NCBI GenBank assembly: GCA_963696025.1
Contig: CAVOII010000014.1
Span: 62,001 to 126,000 of the forward strand
DNA from: JABCYV01 sp963696025
GTDB taxonomy: Bacteria > Acidobacteriota > Terriglobia > Terriglobales > Acidobacteriaceae
Direction: 5' to 3'
DNA: 64,000 nucleotides
In this document: positions 54,065-63,578 of the stretch, in pieces
Numbering within the stretch: position 1 is the stretch's first letter
Layout of the letters: the number at the start of each line of letters is the position of its first letter
Position numbers and translations under genes: made by a program
Notes under the pieces: model-generated
Seen by the model: only the letters and a program-made list of their open reading frames with translations
Databases searched by the model: none
Told to the model about the DNA's origin: nothing

Positions 54065-54291
54065 AATTGAGTAATCGGGTAATTTGGTAATTGAGGACTT
54101 TCAGGCCCTCCAATGAGTACACAGCCGGAGCAACTTCGAGATCGCACAAAAACATTTGCACTGCGTGTGATCCGCCTCTTCCGATCTTTGCCATATCGGA
54201 CTGATACTCAAGTTTTGGGAAAACAGCTTTTGCGGTGCGGCACCTCAGTAGCGGCGTGCGGCGTAAATTAGCGGTTTTTAATTACTCAATT
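54065..54291. repeat. Inverted-repeat-bounded insert between nuoF and nuoG
   Basis: AATTGAGTAAT (54065-54075) and ATTACTCAATT (54281-54291) are inverted copies enclosing the four-helix-bundle minigene. Neighbouring bases also mirror each other (AATTTGG left; CCAAATT right). The AT-rich ends contrast with the GC-rich nuo genes. Confidence 0.7.
54113..54271 (+). pseudogene. Truncated four-helix-bundle (23S rRNA intervening-sequence type) protein gene
   Basis: 52 codons: MSTQPEQLRDRTKTFALRVI RLFRSLPYRTDTQVLGKQLL RCGTSVAACGVN. The pattern RTKxFALRVIxLxxxLP ... VLGxQLLRxGTSVAAN is the first half of the ~120-residue S23/IVS four-helix-bundle family. Reading ends right after GTSVAA where the family continues with NYRAA; the other two helices are gone. 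Inverted repeats flank it. Confidence 0.8.
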
Positions 54292-54309
54292 TCCAAATTT
54301 CCCATTCCC

Positions 54310-56673
54310 ATGCCCGACGTAAACATCACGGTTGACGGCAAGAAGGTCGCGGCCCCGAGCGGCACGCTGCTGATCGAAGCCTGCAAGAACGTTGGCATTG
54401 AAGTGCCTTCATTTTGTTACTACCCAAACCTCTCTTTGCAGGGCGCCTGCCGCATGTGTCTGGTAAAGATCGAGAAGATGCCCAAGCTGCAGACCGCCTG
54501 CACTACGGTGATCAGCGAGGGCATGATCGTCACCACCAACAGTGAGGAGATTCATCAAGCCCGCAAGTCAATGGTTGAACTTCTGCTCGGCAACCATCCC
54601 CTGGACTGCCCAGTGTGCGACGCCGGCGGCGAATGCGAACTGCAGGATATGGCGTTCTCCTACGGTGCGGCCGAATCCAAATACATGGAGCCTAAGAACC
54701 ACAAGGAGGAGCAACAGTGGTCTCCGGTGGTGTATTTCGATCGACCGCGGTGCATCCTTTGTTATCGATGTGTGCGAGTGTGCGGCGAGGGCATGGATGT
54801 CTGGGCCCTGGGTGTGCAGAATCGCGCCGTGAGTTCCATTATCGCTCCCAATCGGGAAGATCACCTGGAGTGTGAAGAATGCGGGATGTGCATCGATATT
54901 TGTCCGGTGGGCGCGCTGACCTCGGGAGGGTATCGCTACAAGACGCGGCCGTGGGAGATGAAGCACGTTGGCACCACTTGTACGCACTGCGCTGACGGTT
55001 GCAAAACCACACTGGGTATACGCCGTGCCGACACCGGAATGGAGATCGTGCGCGGCGACAATCGCGACAAGAGTGGCATCAACGGTGATTTTCTTTGCAT
55101 CAAGGGACGTTACGCCTTCGACTTCGCCCATCATGCGGAGCGCCTGACCGAACCTCTCATTCGCAAGGGGGGCCGGCTGACGCCTTCAACCTGGGAAGAG
55201 GCATTTGAGCTGATCGGAAAGCGTTTCGCCGAGGTATGCGACCGCGAGGGCGGACAAGCGATTGGAGTGGTAGGCTCCAACCGCACCACCAACGAAGAAA
55301 ACTACTTGCTGCAGAAATTTGCGCGAGCGGTCCTGGGAACCAACAATATTGACCATCACCGCACCGCTGACTTCCCGGCTTTCGCCGCTGCACTCTCTGG
55401 AAAACCCGACGCTACCGCCAGTATGCGGGACGTATTCAACGCGCCGGTCATTCTGCTGATCGGTAACGACCCGACCGAACAGCATCCGTTGTTGGCCTGG
55501 CAGATTCGTAACAACGTACGCCTGCACCGCGCTCGGCTGTACGTGATCAACTCGGAGCCAATCAAACTGCGCCGGCAGGCAACTACATTCCTTCAGATTC
55601 CCGTTGGGGCGGAGGGAAAACTGGCTGCATTCCTCTCCGGTGACGGGTCCTCGCTTGATACTCTGGTCAGCGAAACCACTAATCCAGATGAGTGGATCGC
55701 CCTGCGCGAAAAGCTACGATCCGAGCCGAATTCAGTCATCATTTTTGGAGCGGAAATTCGTGGCGAGGATCTAATTTCACTGGTGAAGTTCGGCATTGAT
55801 GTTCAAGGAGCGAAATTCATCTGCCTGGGCGACTATGCTAATTCGCGCGGCGCGGCCGACATGGGTCTCTACCCTGATTTACTCCCTGGCTATCGGCCCG
55901 TCGCTGAGGTCGGCACGCTTCACGAAGAGTGGGGCGCTATACCAAAGGCACCGGGGCTGACACTTCAGCGCATGGTGGAAAGTGCCACAGCCGGCGGACT
56001 AAAGGCTTGGTACGTGGTTGGAGCTAATCCTGTCGGCCGGTTAGCCATTGATCCCTTCGCTTTCTCCCAAAGTTTCGTCCTCGTACAGGACATGTTTCTC
56101 ACCGAGACAGCTGTGATCGCTGACGTCGTGCTGCCTGCCGCTAACGCTTATGAAAAATCCGGGACGTTTACCAACACCTGCGGCGACCTGCAACTGGTAA
56201 AGAAGGCGGGAGAACTTACCGGTACCAAGTCTGATTTTGAAATCATCGTCCGCATTGCTGAGGCGATGGGTTACGACGTCCGCAAGCTGGTCCCATTTGG
56301 GCGCGGGATGACCGCCGACATGGGGCAGTCGCGCGGCGCGCAATCTGGTGAAGCGGATCGACACGCCGTCTGGCTGGAGGCGAACGGACTCGAACCCAAG
56401 ATGAGTCCCTTCGATCCCATGGCTATTCTCGACGAGATCCAGCGCCTGTTGCCGGGCTACGAAGTACCGCGGATGGATCTTCTGGCGGGGAACGATCAGC
56501 ACACCACCTTGTCTCGGAGTGGGCTGGGAGCGGTTCATGATCCCAAACTGATCGTGCCCGCTAATGACAATCTTTTCAGTTCTGGAACGCTGGGACGATA
56601 CTCCCGCACGTTGAATTCGGTGATTGAAAACCGTCAAAAGCAACCGGAAGAAACTCAAGTTGCTGCTGACTAA
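54310..56673 (+). CDS. nuoG: NADH-quinone oxidoreductase subunit G
   Basis: 787 residues from ATG 54310. Ferredoxin-like N1b site (CYYPNLSLQGACRMC), N5 HPLDCPVCDAGGEC, two [4Fe-4S]-type sets (CILCYRCVRVC and CEECGMCIDICPVGAL) and an N7-type C-x2-C-x3-C set (CTHCADGC) with a later Cys (FLCIKG), followed by a molybdopterin-type oxidoreductase fold (GVVGSNRTTNEENYLLQKFA; LPAANAYEKSGTFTNTCGDL Q). Completes the NADH module. Frame extends to 54235 but upstream residues lie in the insert. Confidence 0.95.
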   Translation: MPDVNITVDGKKVAAPSGTLLIEACKNVGIEVPSFCYYPNLSLQGACRMCLVKIEKMPKLQTACTTVISEGMIVTTNSEEIHQARKSMVELLLGNHPLDCPVCDAGGECELQDMAFSYGAAESKYMEPKNHKEEQQWSPVVYFDRPRCILCYRCVRVCGEGMDVWALGVQNRAVSSIIAPNREDHLECEECGMCIDICPVGALTSGGYRYKTRPWEMKHVGTTCTHCADGCKTTLGIRRADTGMEIVRGDNRDKSGINGDFLCIKGRYAFDFAHHAERLTEPLIRKGGRLTPSTWEEAFELIGKRFAEVCDREGGQAIGVVGSNRTTNEENYLLQKFARAVLGTNNIDHHRTADFPAFAAALSGKPDATASMRDVFNAPVILLIGNDPTEQHPLLAWQIRNNVRLHRARLYVINSEPIKLRRQATTFLQIPVGAEGKLAAFLSGDGSSLDTLVSETTNPDEWIALREKLRSEPNSVIIFGAEIRGEDLISLVKFGIDVQGAKFICLGDYANSRGAADMGLYPDLLPGYRPVAEVGTLHEEWGAIPKAPGLTLQRMVESATAGGLKAWYVVGANPVGRLAIDPFAFSQSFVLVQDMFLTETAVIADVVLPAANAYEKSGTFTNTCGDLQLVKKAGELTGTKSDFEIIVRIAEAMGYDVRKLVPFGRGMTADMGQSRGAQSGEADRHAVWLEANGLEPKMSPFDPMAILDEIQRLLPGYEVPRMDLLAGNDQHTTLSRSGLGAVHDPKLIVPANDNLFSSGTLGRYSRTLNSVIENRQKQPEETQVAAD

Positions 56674-56740
56674 TTCCTTTGTAGCGCCCTCGGTTGGGCA
56701 CTTGGACCCGCAGTAAGGCGCAGAACTCTAGGAACAATCA

Positions 56741-57784
56741 TTGCTGAGCATCGAAACTTTCGTCATCGTTTCAGTCATCAAGATTGTGATCGCACTTTTT
56801 GTGCTGCTCACAGCGGTGGCTTACACGGTTTGGCTGGAACGCAAGGTCGTCGGTCATATTCAGAATCGTTGGGGACCTACGCGAGTAGGACCCTTTGGTC
56901 TGCTGCAACCTCTGGCCGATGGAATCAAGTTCCTTTTCAAGGAAGACCTGACGCCTCCGCACGTCTACAAGCCGCTCTACATCGCTGCGCCGATGATCGG
57001 ATTGGTTTGTGCACTGACGTCTATCTCTGTCATCCCTATCGGCAACTGGGTCACGATTGGGGGAGTGCACACCCCTCTCCAGATCACTGACTTGAACATT
57101 GGGCTGCTACTCATCCTCGGAATCACTTCAATGGGTGTTTACGGCGTCGCTTTGGCTGGCTGGTCCTCCAATAGCAAGTATTCCCTGTTGGGCGGGCTGC
57201 GTGCCAGTGCGCAGATGGTGAGTTATGAAGTTTCGCTCGGACTCTCTCTGGTTGGGGTGCTGATCGTAGCCGGCAGCTTCAGCTTGCGTGACATCGTGGA
57301 AGCGCAAGGTGGCCACTTCTGGGGATTTATTCCGAAGTGGAATATTTTTTACGGAGGCCAGATCGTCGCGTTTTTCATCTATTTGATTTCGGCGTACGCG
57401 GAAACCAATCGCGTCCCATTCGACTTGCCGGAAGCTGAGAGCGAGCTGGTAGCGGGCTATCACACCGAATACAGCGCCATGAAGTTTGCCATGTTCTTCA
57501 TGGCGGAGTACGCGAACATGATCACGGTGGCCTGCGTAGCTTCGCTGCTTTTTCTGGGAGGATGGCATGGCCCCATTTTTGGACCGCCGATTCTGCAGGC
57601 CGTCCTGCCGATATTCTGGTTCGTGCTCAGGGTTTTCGGATTTCTCTTTGTTTACATCTGGGTGCGCGGCACGTTGCCGCGCTTTCGTTATGACCAACTC
57701 ATGGCTTTTGGGTGGAAGTTTCTGCTCCCTCTGGCGATTGCAAACTTGGTGATCACAGCGCTGGTGGTGGCCTGGCGAGCTTAG
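56741..57784 (+). CDS. nuoH: NADH-quinone oxidoreductase subunit H
   Basis: 347 residues from TTG 56741 with AGGAAC upstream. LERKVVGHIQNRWGPTRVGP FGLLQPLADGIKFLFKED and ETNRVPFDLPEAESELVAGY HTEYSAMKF are NuoH signatures. About eight membrane helices; couples quinone reduction to the membrane arm. The gene that should follow, nuoI, is absent: nuoJ begins 13 nt later. Confidence 0.96.
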   Translation: MLSIETFVIVSVIKIVIALFVLLTAVAYTVWLERKVVGHIQNRWGPTRVGPFGLLQPLADGIKFLFKEDLTPPHVYKPLYIAAPMIGLVCALTSISVIPIGNWVTIGGVHTPLQITDLNIGLLLILGITSMGVYGVALAGWSSNSKYSLLGGLRASAQMVSYEVSLGLSLVGVLIVAGSFSLRDIVEAQGGHFWGFIPKWNIFYGGQIVAFFIYLISAYAETNRVPFDLPEAESELVAGYHTEYSAMKFAMFFMAEYANMITVACVASLLFLGGWHGPIFGPPILQAVLPIFWFVLRVFGFLFVYIWVRGTLPRFRYDQLMAFGWKFLLPLAIANLVITALVVAWRA

Positions 57785-57797
57785 GGCTCGGACTCAA

Positions 57798-58319
57798 ATG
57801 CTTCATCTGACTCTATTTCTGATCTTCGGCGCAGTCTGCGTGGCGGGAGCGGTGAATCTGCTAGTACAGCGGCATCCGATTAATAGCGCACTGTCGCTCG
57901 TCGTCGTGATGGGCTCGCTTGCCGGAGAATACCTCTTGCTCGGTGCCGAGTTTGTGGCGGCGATACAGGTAATTATCTATGCCGGAGCCATCATGGTGCT
58001 TTTCGTCTTCGTCATCATGCTGCTGAACGCCGGAGAAGAAGAAGGCGCCGGCGGGAGCCGGGTGGCGTTGCTGTTTGGAGTTCCGGGAATGCTAATCGGC
58101 AGCTTGCTGATGGCGTGGGTCCTGATCGCACGCACCGGAACGCACGCGGTAGCAGTAGGGGCGCTGCCGGGACCCCCGAAGACCATCGGGTGGCTGCTTT
58201 TTCATGATTTTCTCCTGCCCTTTGAAGTCACATCGGTCCTCGTGCTGATCGCAATCATGGGGGCCGTCGTCCTGGCCAGTCATCCCGAACCGGCCCAGCA
58301 GAGAAAGAAGGAGGGCTGA
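57798..58319 (+). CDS. nuoJ: NADH-quinone oxidoreductase subunit J
   Basis: 173 residues, five membrane helices. HPINSALSLVVVMGSLAGEY LLLGAEFVAAIQVIIYAGAI MVLFVFVIMLLNAG is typical NuoJ. TGA overlaps nuoK ATG by one base. Confidence 0.95.
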   Translation: MLHLTLFLIFGAVCVAGAVNLLVQRHPINSALSLVVVMGSLAGEYLLLGAEFVAAIQVIIYAGAIMVLFVFVIMLLNAGEEEGAGGSRVALLFGVPGMLIGSLLMAWVLIARTGTHAVAVGALPGPPKTIGWLLFHDFLLPFEVTSVLVLIAIMGAVVLASHPEPAQQRKKEG

Positions 58320-58621
58320 TGGTACCGCTTTCGTATTACCTGGTACTCAGCGGCATCCTCTTTGCCTGTGGCGTCACCGGGTTCCTGATCAAGCGTAACG
58401 TCATCACTATTTTCATTTCGATCGAACTGATGCTCAACGGTGTGAATCTTTCCTTCGTGGCGTTCGCAGCCCAATGGCATGCACTGAGCGGACAGATTTT
58501 TGTCTTCTTCGTGATGGTGGTTGCAGCTGCAGAATCAGCGGTGGGGCTCGCCATCATTATTGCGATGGTTCGCACCCGTGAAACTTTAAACGTAGACCGA
58601 GTAAACCTGCTCAAATTATGA
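58319..58621 (+). CDS. nuoK: NADH-quinone oxidoreductase subunit K
   Basis: 100 residues, three membrane helices: SYYLVLSGILFACGVTGFLI KRNVITIFISIELMLNGVNL with the conserved Glu in SIELMLN and the second Glu in AAAESAVGLAI. Starts at ATG 58319; ATGA overlap with nuoL. Confidence 0.96.
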   Translation: MVPLSYYLVLSGILFACGVTGFLIKRNVITIFISIELMLNGVNLSFVAFAAQWHALSGQIFVFFVMVVAAAESAVGLAIIIAMVRTRETLNVDRVNLLKL

Positions 58622-60594
58622 CGCCGAACCTGCACCTTTGGTTCATTCCCCTGCTGCCATTGGTGGGTGCCGCTATCAATGGCCTGTTCGGCCGCCGTTT
58701 TTCGCGTGAGGCTGTTTCGGCGATCGCTCTAGCCTTCTGCGGTGCTGCGTTTGCCGTGGGTCTGTGGGTCGTGGCTCAATTCTCCGCCCTACGTCTCCCC
58801 TATCATGAGTACTTCGCGCCGTGGATTCGGGCCGGTAGTTTCCAGGCCGACTTCGCTTTCTACCTCGACCAGCTCTCACTAGTGATGCTGCTGATAGTAA
58901 CCGGCGTGGGCTTTCTGATTCACATTTACTCGGTCGGCTACATGTGGAAGGAAGGCGGGTTCTATCGGTTCTTCAGCTACCTGAATCTGTTCATGTTTTT
59001 CATGCTGACGCTTGTACTCGCCAACAACTACCTGCTCATGTTTATCGGCTGGGAGGGTGTGGGGCTGGCTTCGTATCTTCTGATTGGGTTTTGGTTCAAC
59101 AAAGATTCGGCGGCCTCGGCTGGCAAGAAGGCGTTCATCGTCAATCGCATCGGCGACTTCGGTTTTCTGATTGCGCTCTTCCTTTTGATTAAACACTTCG
59201 GCTCGTTGAATTTCACGCAGGTCTTTCAGAGTGTCGTGCCGCTACATCCGGAAACTGCCGGAGCAGGGTTACTCACGTCTATAGGACTGCTGCTCATGGT
59301 CGGAGCCGCCGGCAAGTCGGCGCAGATTCCGCTTTATGTCTGGCTTCCGGACGCCATGGAAGGTCCCACGCCGGTTTCCGCCCTCATCCACGCCGCGACT
59401 ATGGTCACTGCCGGTGTGTACATGGTGGCGCGTTCGCATGTCATATTCGACCGCGCTCCAATGGCCCTGATGGTCGTTGCCATCATCGGGACCCTCACCG
59501 CGTTGTTTGCGGCAACTATCGGTGTAGCGCAAACCGACATCAAGAAAGTTCTTGCTTACTCTACGATCTCACAACTCGGCTACATGTTCATGGCTTGCGG
59601 TGTGGCGGCGTACTCAGCGGGCATTTTCCATTTGATGACGCACGCCTTCTTCAAGGGATTATTGTTCCTCGCTGCCGGTTCCGTGATTCATGCCGTAGGG
59701 GGCGAGCAAGACATGCGGCGCATGGGAGGCCTGCGCCACCACATCCCAGTGACTTTCTGGACCATGACGGCGGGAACTTTCGCGATTGCCGGATTTTGGC
59801 CGTTCGCCGGATTCTTCAGCAAGGACGAGATTCTTTGGCAGGCTTCCCGTGTGAGCCTGGTGTACTGGGGAATCGGTGTTTTCACCGCGTTTCTTACTTC
59901 GTTCTACATGTTCCGGCTCTGGTTCCTGACATTCTTTGGAGACTACCGTGGAGGGGACGCTCAGGATTCGCGGGCGGGGGCGGCCGCGCCACATAGGCAT
60001 GGAGGCATCCACGAAAGCCCCAAACTGATGCTCGCGCCGCTGGTGATCCTGGCGCTGCTCTCGTTTTGCGGCGGCTGGGTTGGCAGCTCCAGGTTCGAAA
60101 AGTTCCTCTCTCCTGTATTTCAAGCGCGTACAAGCGTGGCCGGTTTGGAGATCTCGACCGATTCTTCAACCTCAATAACCGAGCGCAAGCAGGAAGCATC
60201 GTCCGAAGCGTTGCTGACCGCCGCATCGCTCGGCGCTGCAGCACTCGGTCTGTACCTTGCCTGGCTTCTCTATCTTCGACGCCCTCAGTTGCCACAACAG
60301 ATTGCAGACACACTCGGCGGCCTTTACGCAGCTGTGGCGCACAAATATTACGTCGACGAGTTGTACGCGACGCTGTTCGTAAAACCCCTGGTGGATGGCT
60401 CGACTCGTATTTTGTGGCGCGGTATTGACCAGGATGTGATCGACGCCGGAGTGGACAATGGCGCTGATGGCGCCCGCCATGTTTCCGACTCCGTGCGCCA
60501 AATGCAGTCGGGGAATCTGCGTTCCTATGCGGGATGGATCGCGGTTGGCGCTGCCGCTGTAATTGCTTACATGGTTTGGACGGGCACCCGATGA
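58618..60594 (+). CDS. nuoL: NADH-quinone oxidoreductase subunit L
   Basis: 658 residues, about 15 membrane helices. IGWEGVGLASYLLIGFWF, PLYVWLPDAMEGPTPVSALI HAATMVTAGVYMV and DIKKVLAYSTISQLGYMFMA mark the antiporter-like NuoL. A long amphipathic helix region precedes the last helix (YYVDELYATLFVKPLV). Proton pumping. Confidence 0.96.
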   Translation: MTPNLHLWFIPLLPLVGAAINGLFGRRFSREAVSAIALAFCGAAFAVGLWVVAQFSALRLPYHEYFAPWIRAGSFQADFAFYLDQLSLVMLLIVTGVGFLIHIYSVGYMWKEGGFYRFFSYLNLFMFFMLTLVLANNYLLMFIGWEGVGLASYLLIGFWFNKDSAASAGKKAFIVNRIGDFGFLIALFLLIKHFGSLNFTQVFQSVVPLHPETAGAGLLTSIGLLLMVGAAGKSAQIPLYVWLPDAMEGPTPVSALIHAATMVTAGVYMVARSHVIFDRAPMALMVVAIIGTLTALFAATIGVAQTDIKKVLAYSTISQLGYMFMACGVAAYSAGIFHLMTHAFFKGLLFLAAGSVIHAVGGEQDMRRMGGLRHHIPVTFWTMTAGTFAIAGFWPFAGFFSKDEILWQASRVSLVYWGIGVFTAFLTSFYMFRLWFLTFFGDYRGGDAQDSRAGAAAPHRHGGIHESPKLMLAPLVILALLSFCGGWVGSSRFEKFLSPVFQARTSVAGLEISTDSSTSITERKQEASSEALLTAASLGAAALGLYLAWLLYLRRPQLPQQIADTLGGLYAAVAHKYYVDELYATLFVKPLVDGSTRILWRGIDQDVIDAGVDNGADGARHVSDSVRQMQSGNLRSYAGWIAVGAAAVIAYMVWTGTR

Positions 60595-62102
60595 GCACGT
60601 TGAACGGCATCATCCTCACCCTGGTGACATTCGCTCCGCTGACCGGAGGTTTACTTCTGCTGCTGTTCCCGCGGCGGGATCGCGACATCCGCGTATTCGC
60701 TGTGGTGATCACACTCCTTACTTTTGTCCTGTCGCTGCATTTGCCGGTTCATTTTCAGCGCGGGCTAACCGGGTTTCAATACGAAGTGGACCAACAGTGG
60801 ATCTCGAATCCCAACATTCATTATCACGTGGGAGTGGATGGCGTCTCCATGTGGCTGGTGGTGCTGACCACTTTTCTCACGCCTCTTTGTGTACTGATCT
60901 CTTGGAAGTCGATCCATGAACGAGTGAAGGAATTTTTCATTCTATTGTTGATCCTGGAAACGGCCCTGATCGGCGTGTTTGTTTCGCTCGACTTGTTCCT
61001 GTTTTATTTCTTTTGGGAAGCCACGCTGATCCCGATGGCGCTGCTGATTGGCATGTACGGTCATGGACGGAAAGTGTATGCGGCCGTCAAATTTTTCCTG
61101 TACACCATGATCGCGTCGATGTTCATGCTGGCGGCGATTCTGTGGCTTTATGCCAAGACGGGCAGCTTCGATTTCGTCACGATTCAAGCTGCCATTCGTA
61201 ACGGGCAGCTCGAGCACTTCGCGGGCGCGGCCACCTGGCTTTTCCTGGGATTCTTCATCGCGTTCGCGGTGAAAGTGCCGCTCTTTCCATTCCACACCTG
61301 GCTTCCAGACGCGCATGTGGAAGCGCCCACCGCTGGCTCGGTTCTGCTTGCTGGTGTTCTGCTGAAGATGGGAACGTACGGCATGCTGCGCTTCAACCTG
61401 GGTTTATTTCCCGAGCAGTCGCGGGCAAACGCCTGGTGGGTTATGATCCTGGCGCTGATTGGCATCATCTACGGCGCGCTGGTGGCGCTGGTGCAACCCA
61501 ACATGAAAAAGCTGATCGCGTACTCCTCGATCAGCCACCTGGGCTTCGTCGTACTCGGCATATTCAGCTTCACTCAGATCGGTCTCGACGGCGCAACCTT
61601 CGTGATGCTGGCGCACGGAGTTTCGACAGGCGCGCTGTTCATGCTGGCGGGAGTTCTCTACGAGCGCCGTCACACCTATGAAATTAGCGAATTCGGCGGA
61701 CTCGCGACACCCATGCCGGTGTACGCAACATTTTTTCTCTTCATCACGCTAGCCTCGATAGGACTGCCCTTGCTGAACGGCTTTATCGGAGAATTTCTGG
61801 TAATGAGCGGAGCATTCCAGGACCGCGCTATTTACGGCATTCTGGCAGCCACGGGAGTGATCTGGAGCGCCTGCTATCTGCTCTGGATGTATCAGCGCGT
61901 CTTTTACGGAAAAGTTACCCACGAGATCAACCAGACCCTGCCCGACTTGGATATGTGTGAGCGCATCACGCTGGCGCCGGCGGCTGTGGTGGCTTTAGTT
62001 ATGGGTGTCGCGCCACTAATCTGGCTGAATGCGATCGACTCTGCCACCCAGGCAGTCCTCGCTCCGTTCGCGCAGTTGGCCATCAAGGTGGTGGGGAAGT
62101 GA
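60591..62102 (+). CDS. nuoM: NADH-quinone oxidoreductase subunit M
   Basis: 503 residues from ATG 60591, overlapping nuoL stop by ATGA; the longer frame to 60534 would lie within nuoL. FFWEATLIPMALLIGMYGHG, VKVPLFPFHTWLPDAHVEAP TAGSVLLAGVLLKMG and LIAYSSISHLGFVVLGIFSF identify NuoM. Antiporter-like proton channel. Confidence 0.96.
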   Translation: MSTLNGIILTLVTFAPLTGGLLLLLFPRRDRDIRVFAVVITLLTFVLSLHLPVHFQRGLTGFQYEVDQQWISNPNIHYHVGVDGVSMWLVVLTTFLTPLCVLISWKSIHERVKEFFILLLILETALIGVFVSLDLFLFYFFWEATLIPMALLIGMYGHGRKVYAAVKFFLYTMIASMFMLAAILWLYAKTGSFDFVTIQAAIRNGQLEHFAGAATWLFLGFFIAFAVKVPLFPFHTWLPDAHVEAPTAGSVLLAGVLLKMGTYGMLRFNLGLFPEQSRANAWWVMILALIGIIYGALVALVQPNMKKLIAYSSISHLGFVVLGIFSFTQIGLDGATFVMLAHGVSTGALFMLAGVLYERRHTYEISEFGGLATPMPVYATFFLFITLASIGLPLLNGFIGEFLVMSGAFQDRAIYGILAATGVIWSACYLLWMYQRVFYGKVTHEINQTLPDLDMCERITLAPAAVVALVMGVAPLIWLNAIDSATQAVLAPFAQLAIKVVGK

Positions 62103-63559
62103 ACGGCGCAGATGTGCAGACAGTTCCCCAGGGCGTCGAGTACATTCGCATTTTGCCCGAGATCGTTCTCTCGATTTTTGGCATGGTCATCATGGTACTA
62201 GACCCACTGCTGGACGAGCGTGGCAGTCAGAGAATGCTGGGAGTGATTGGGCTCATAGGCTCCCTCGGAGCCCTCGCAGCCACCCTTTACCAGGCGCAGT
62301 ACCCTGGCCTCGGTTTCTGGAACATGGTTCAGGTAGACGCGTTCAGCGTCTTCTTTCATTTTTTGGTGACCACTGTGACGGCTGTAGTCATCCTGACTTC
62401 TTACGAATACATGCAGGTGCAGCAGATTCGTGCAGGGGAATATTACGGATTAATTCTGTTCGGCGCTGTCGGTATGTGCCTGATGTCGTCGGCGATGGAA
62501 CTGGTGCTCATCTTTATCGCACTGGAGATTTCCTCGATTTCCACCTACATTCTGGCAGGATTCCGGCGGCGCGCCGCCATCAGCAGTGAAGCTTCGTTGA
62601 AGTACTTTCTGCTGGGGTCGTTTGCTACCGCATTTTTTCTCTATGGTGTTGCGCTGATGTTTGGCGCTACAGGTTCTACGAACATCGGGGTGATTCGCGA
62701 GAAGCTCGGCGCCGGTCCGATCCCGCTCCTGGCTTATACCGGAGTCGCATTCATGTTCGTTGGCCTCGGTTTCAAGGTGGCGGCCGCCCCGTTCCATATC
62801 TGGACACCGGACGTCTACGAAGGCGCTCCCGCACCTGTAGTCGGATTCATGTCCACTGCCCCCAAGGCTGCGGTGTTCGCTGTGCTTTTGCGAATCGTAT
62901 TTGAAGCCCACGCTCCCGGGGTCTCGTGGCTAATCTGGGTAGCGGCCGCGCTGTCCATGACTATTGGCAACCTGGCAGCGCTGGTGCAGGACAACGTCAA
63001 ACGCCTGTTGGCATACTCTTCTATTGCTCACGCTGGGTATCTGCTGGTCGCTTACGCCGCTCTGCCCAAAAATGGCATCCCCGCAGCCATGTTTTACACG
63101 GCTTCCTACGCGGCCATGAATGTGGGCGCATTTGCGGTCGTCAGCCACTTCGCAGGGGCTGGAGAGCGTCATGTCACTCTGCAGGACTACGAAGGACTGG
63201 GACGTCGCTCCCCGCTATTGGCTGCCACGCTGACGGTTTTTCTGCTTTCGCTGATTGGCATCCCGATCACAGGAGGTTTTTTCGCCAAGTTCTATGTGTT
63301 CAGCGCGGCATTGCAAAATAATCTGGTGGGCCTGGTGATCATCGGTGTACTGAACAGTGCGATCGGCGCGTACTACTACCTGCGGATCATCGTAGCGATG
63401 TACATGCGCGAATCGCGTGAACAAGTAGCGCTGGCCCCGGTTCCGCTTGGCCTGGGCGCGGCGTTGGCTGTGAGCCTGATTGTTACGTTGTATCTGGGTG
63501 TTCTTCCGGGACGGGTTCTGGAATACGCTTCGCAGTCAGTGGCTGATCTTTTGCGCTGA
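62099..63559 (+). CDS. nuoN: NADH-quinone oxidoreductase subunit N
   Basis: 486 residues from GTG 62099 (GTGA overlap with nuoM stop). LEISSISTYILAGFRRRAAI SSEASLKYFLLGSFATAFFL YG, APFHIWTPDVYEGAPAPVVG FMSTAPKAA and RLLAYSSIAHAGYLLVAYAA are NuoN signatures. Last gene of the operon; no terminator hairpin is obvious after it. Confidence 0.96.
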   Translation: MNGADVQTVPQGVEYIRILPEIVLSIFGMVIMVLDPLLDERGSQRMLGVIGLIGSLGALAATLYQAQYPGLGFWNMVQVDAFSVFFHFLVTTVTAVVILTSYEYMQVQQIRAGEYYGLILFGAVGMCLMSSAMELVLIFIALEISSISTYILAGFRRRAAISSEASLKYFLLGSFATAFFLYGVALMFGATGSTNIGVIREKLGAGPIPLLAYTGVAFMFVGLGFKVAAAPFHIWTPDVYEGAPAPVVGFMSTAPKAAVFAVLLRIVFEAHAPGVSWLIWVAAALSMTIGNLAALVQDNVKRLLAYSSIAHAGYLLVAYAALPKNGIPAAMFYTASYAAMNVGAFAVVSHFAGAGERHVTLQDYEGLGRRSPLLAATLTVFLLSLIGIPITGGFFAKFYVFSAALQNNLVGLVIIGVLNSAIGAYYYLRIIVAMYMRESREQVALAPVPLGLGAALAVSLIVTLYLGVLPGRVLEYASQSVADLLR

Positions 63560-63578
63560 AGACTTCTTGCGGAAGTGC

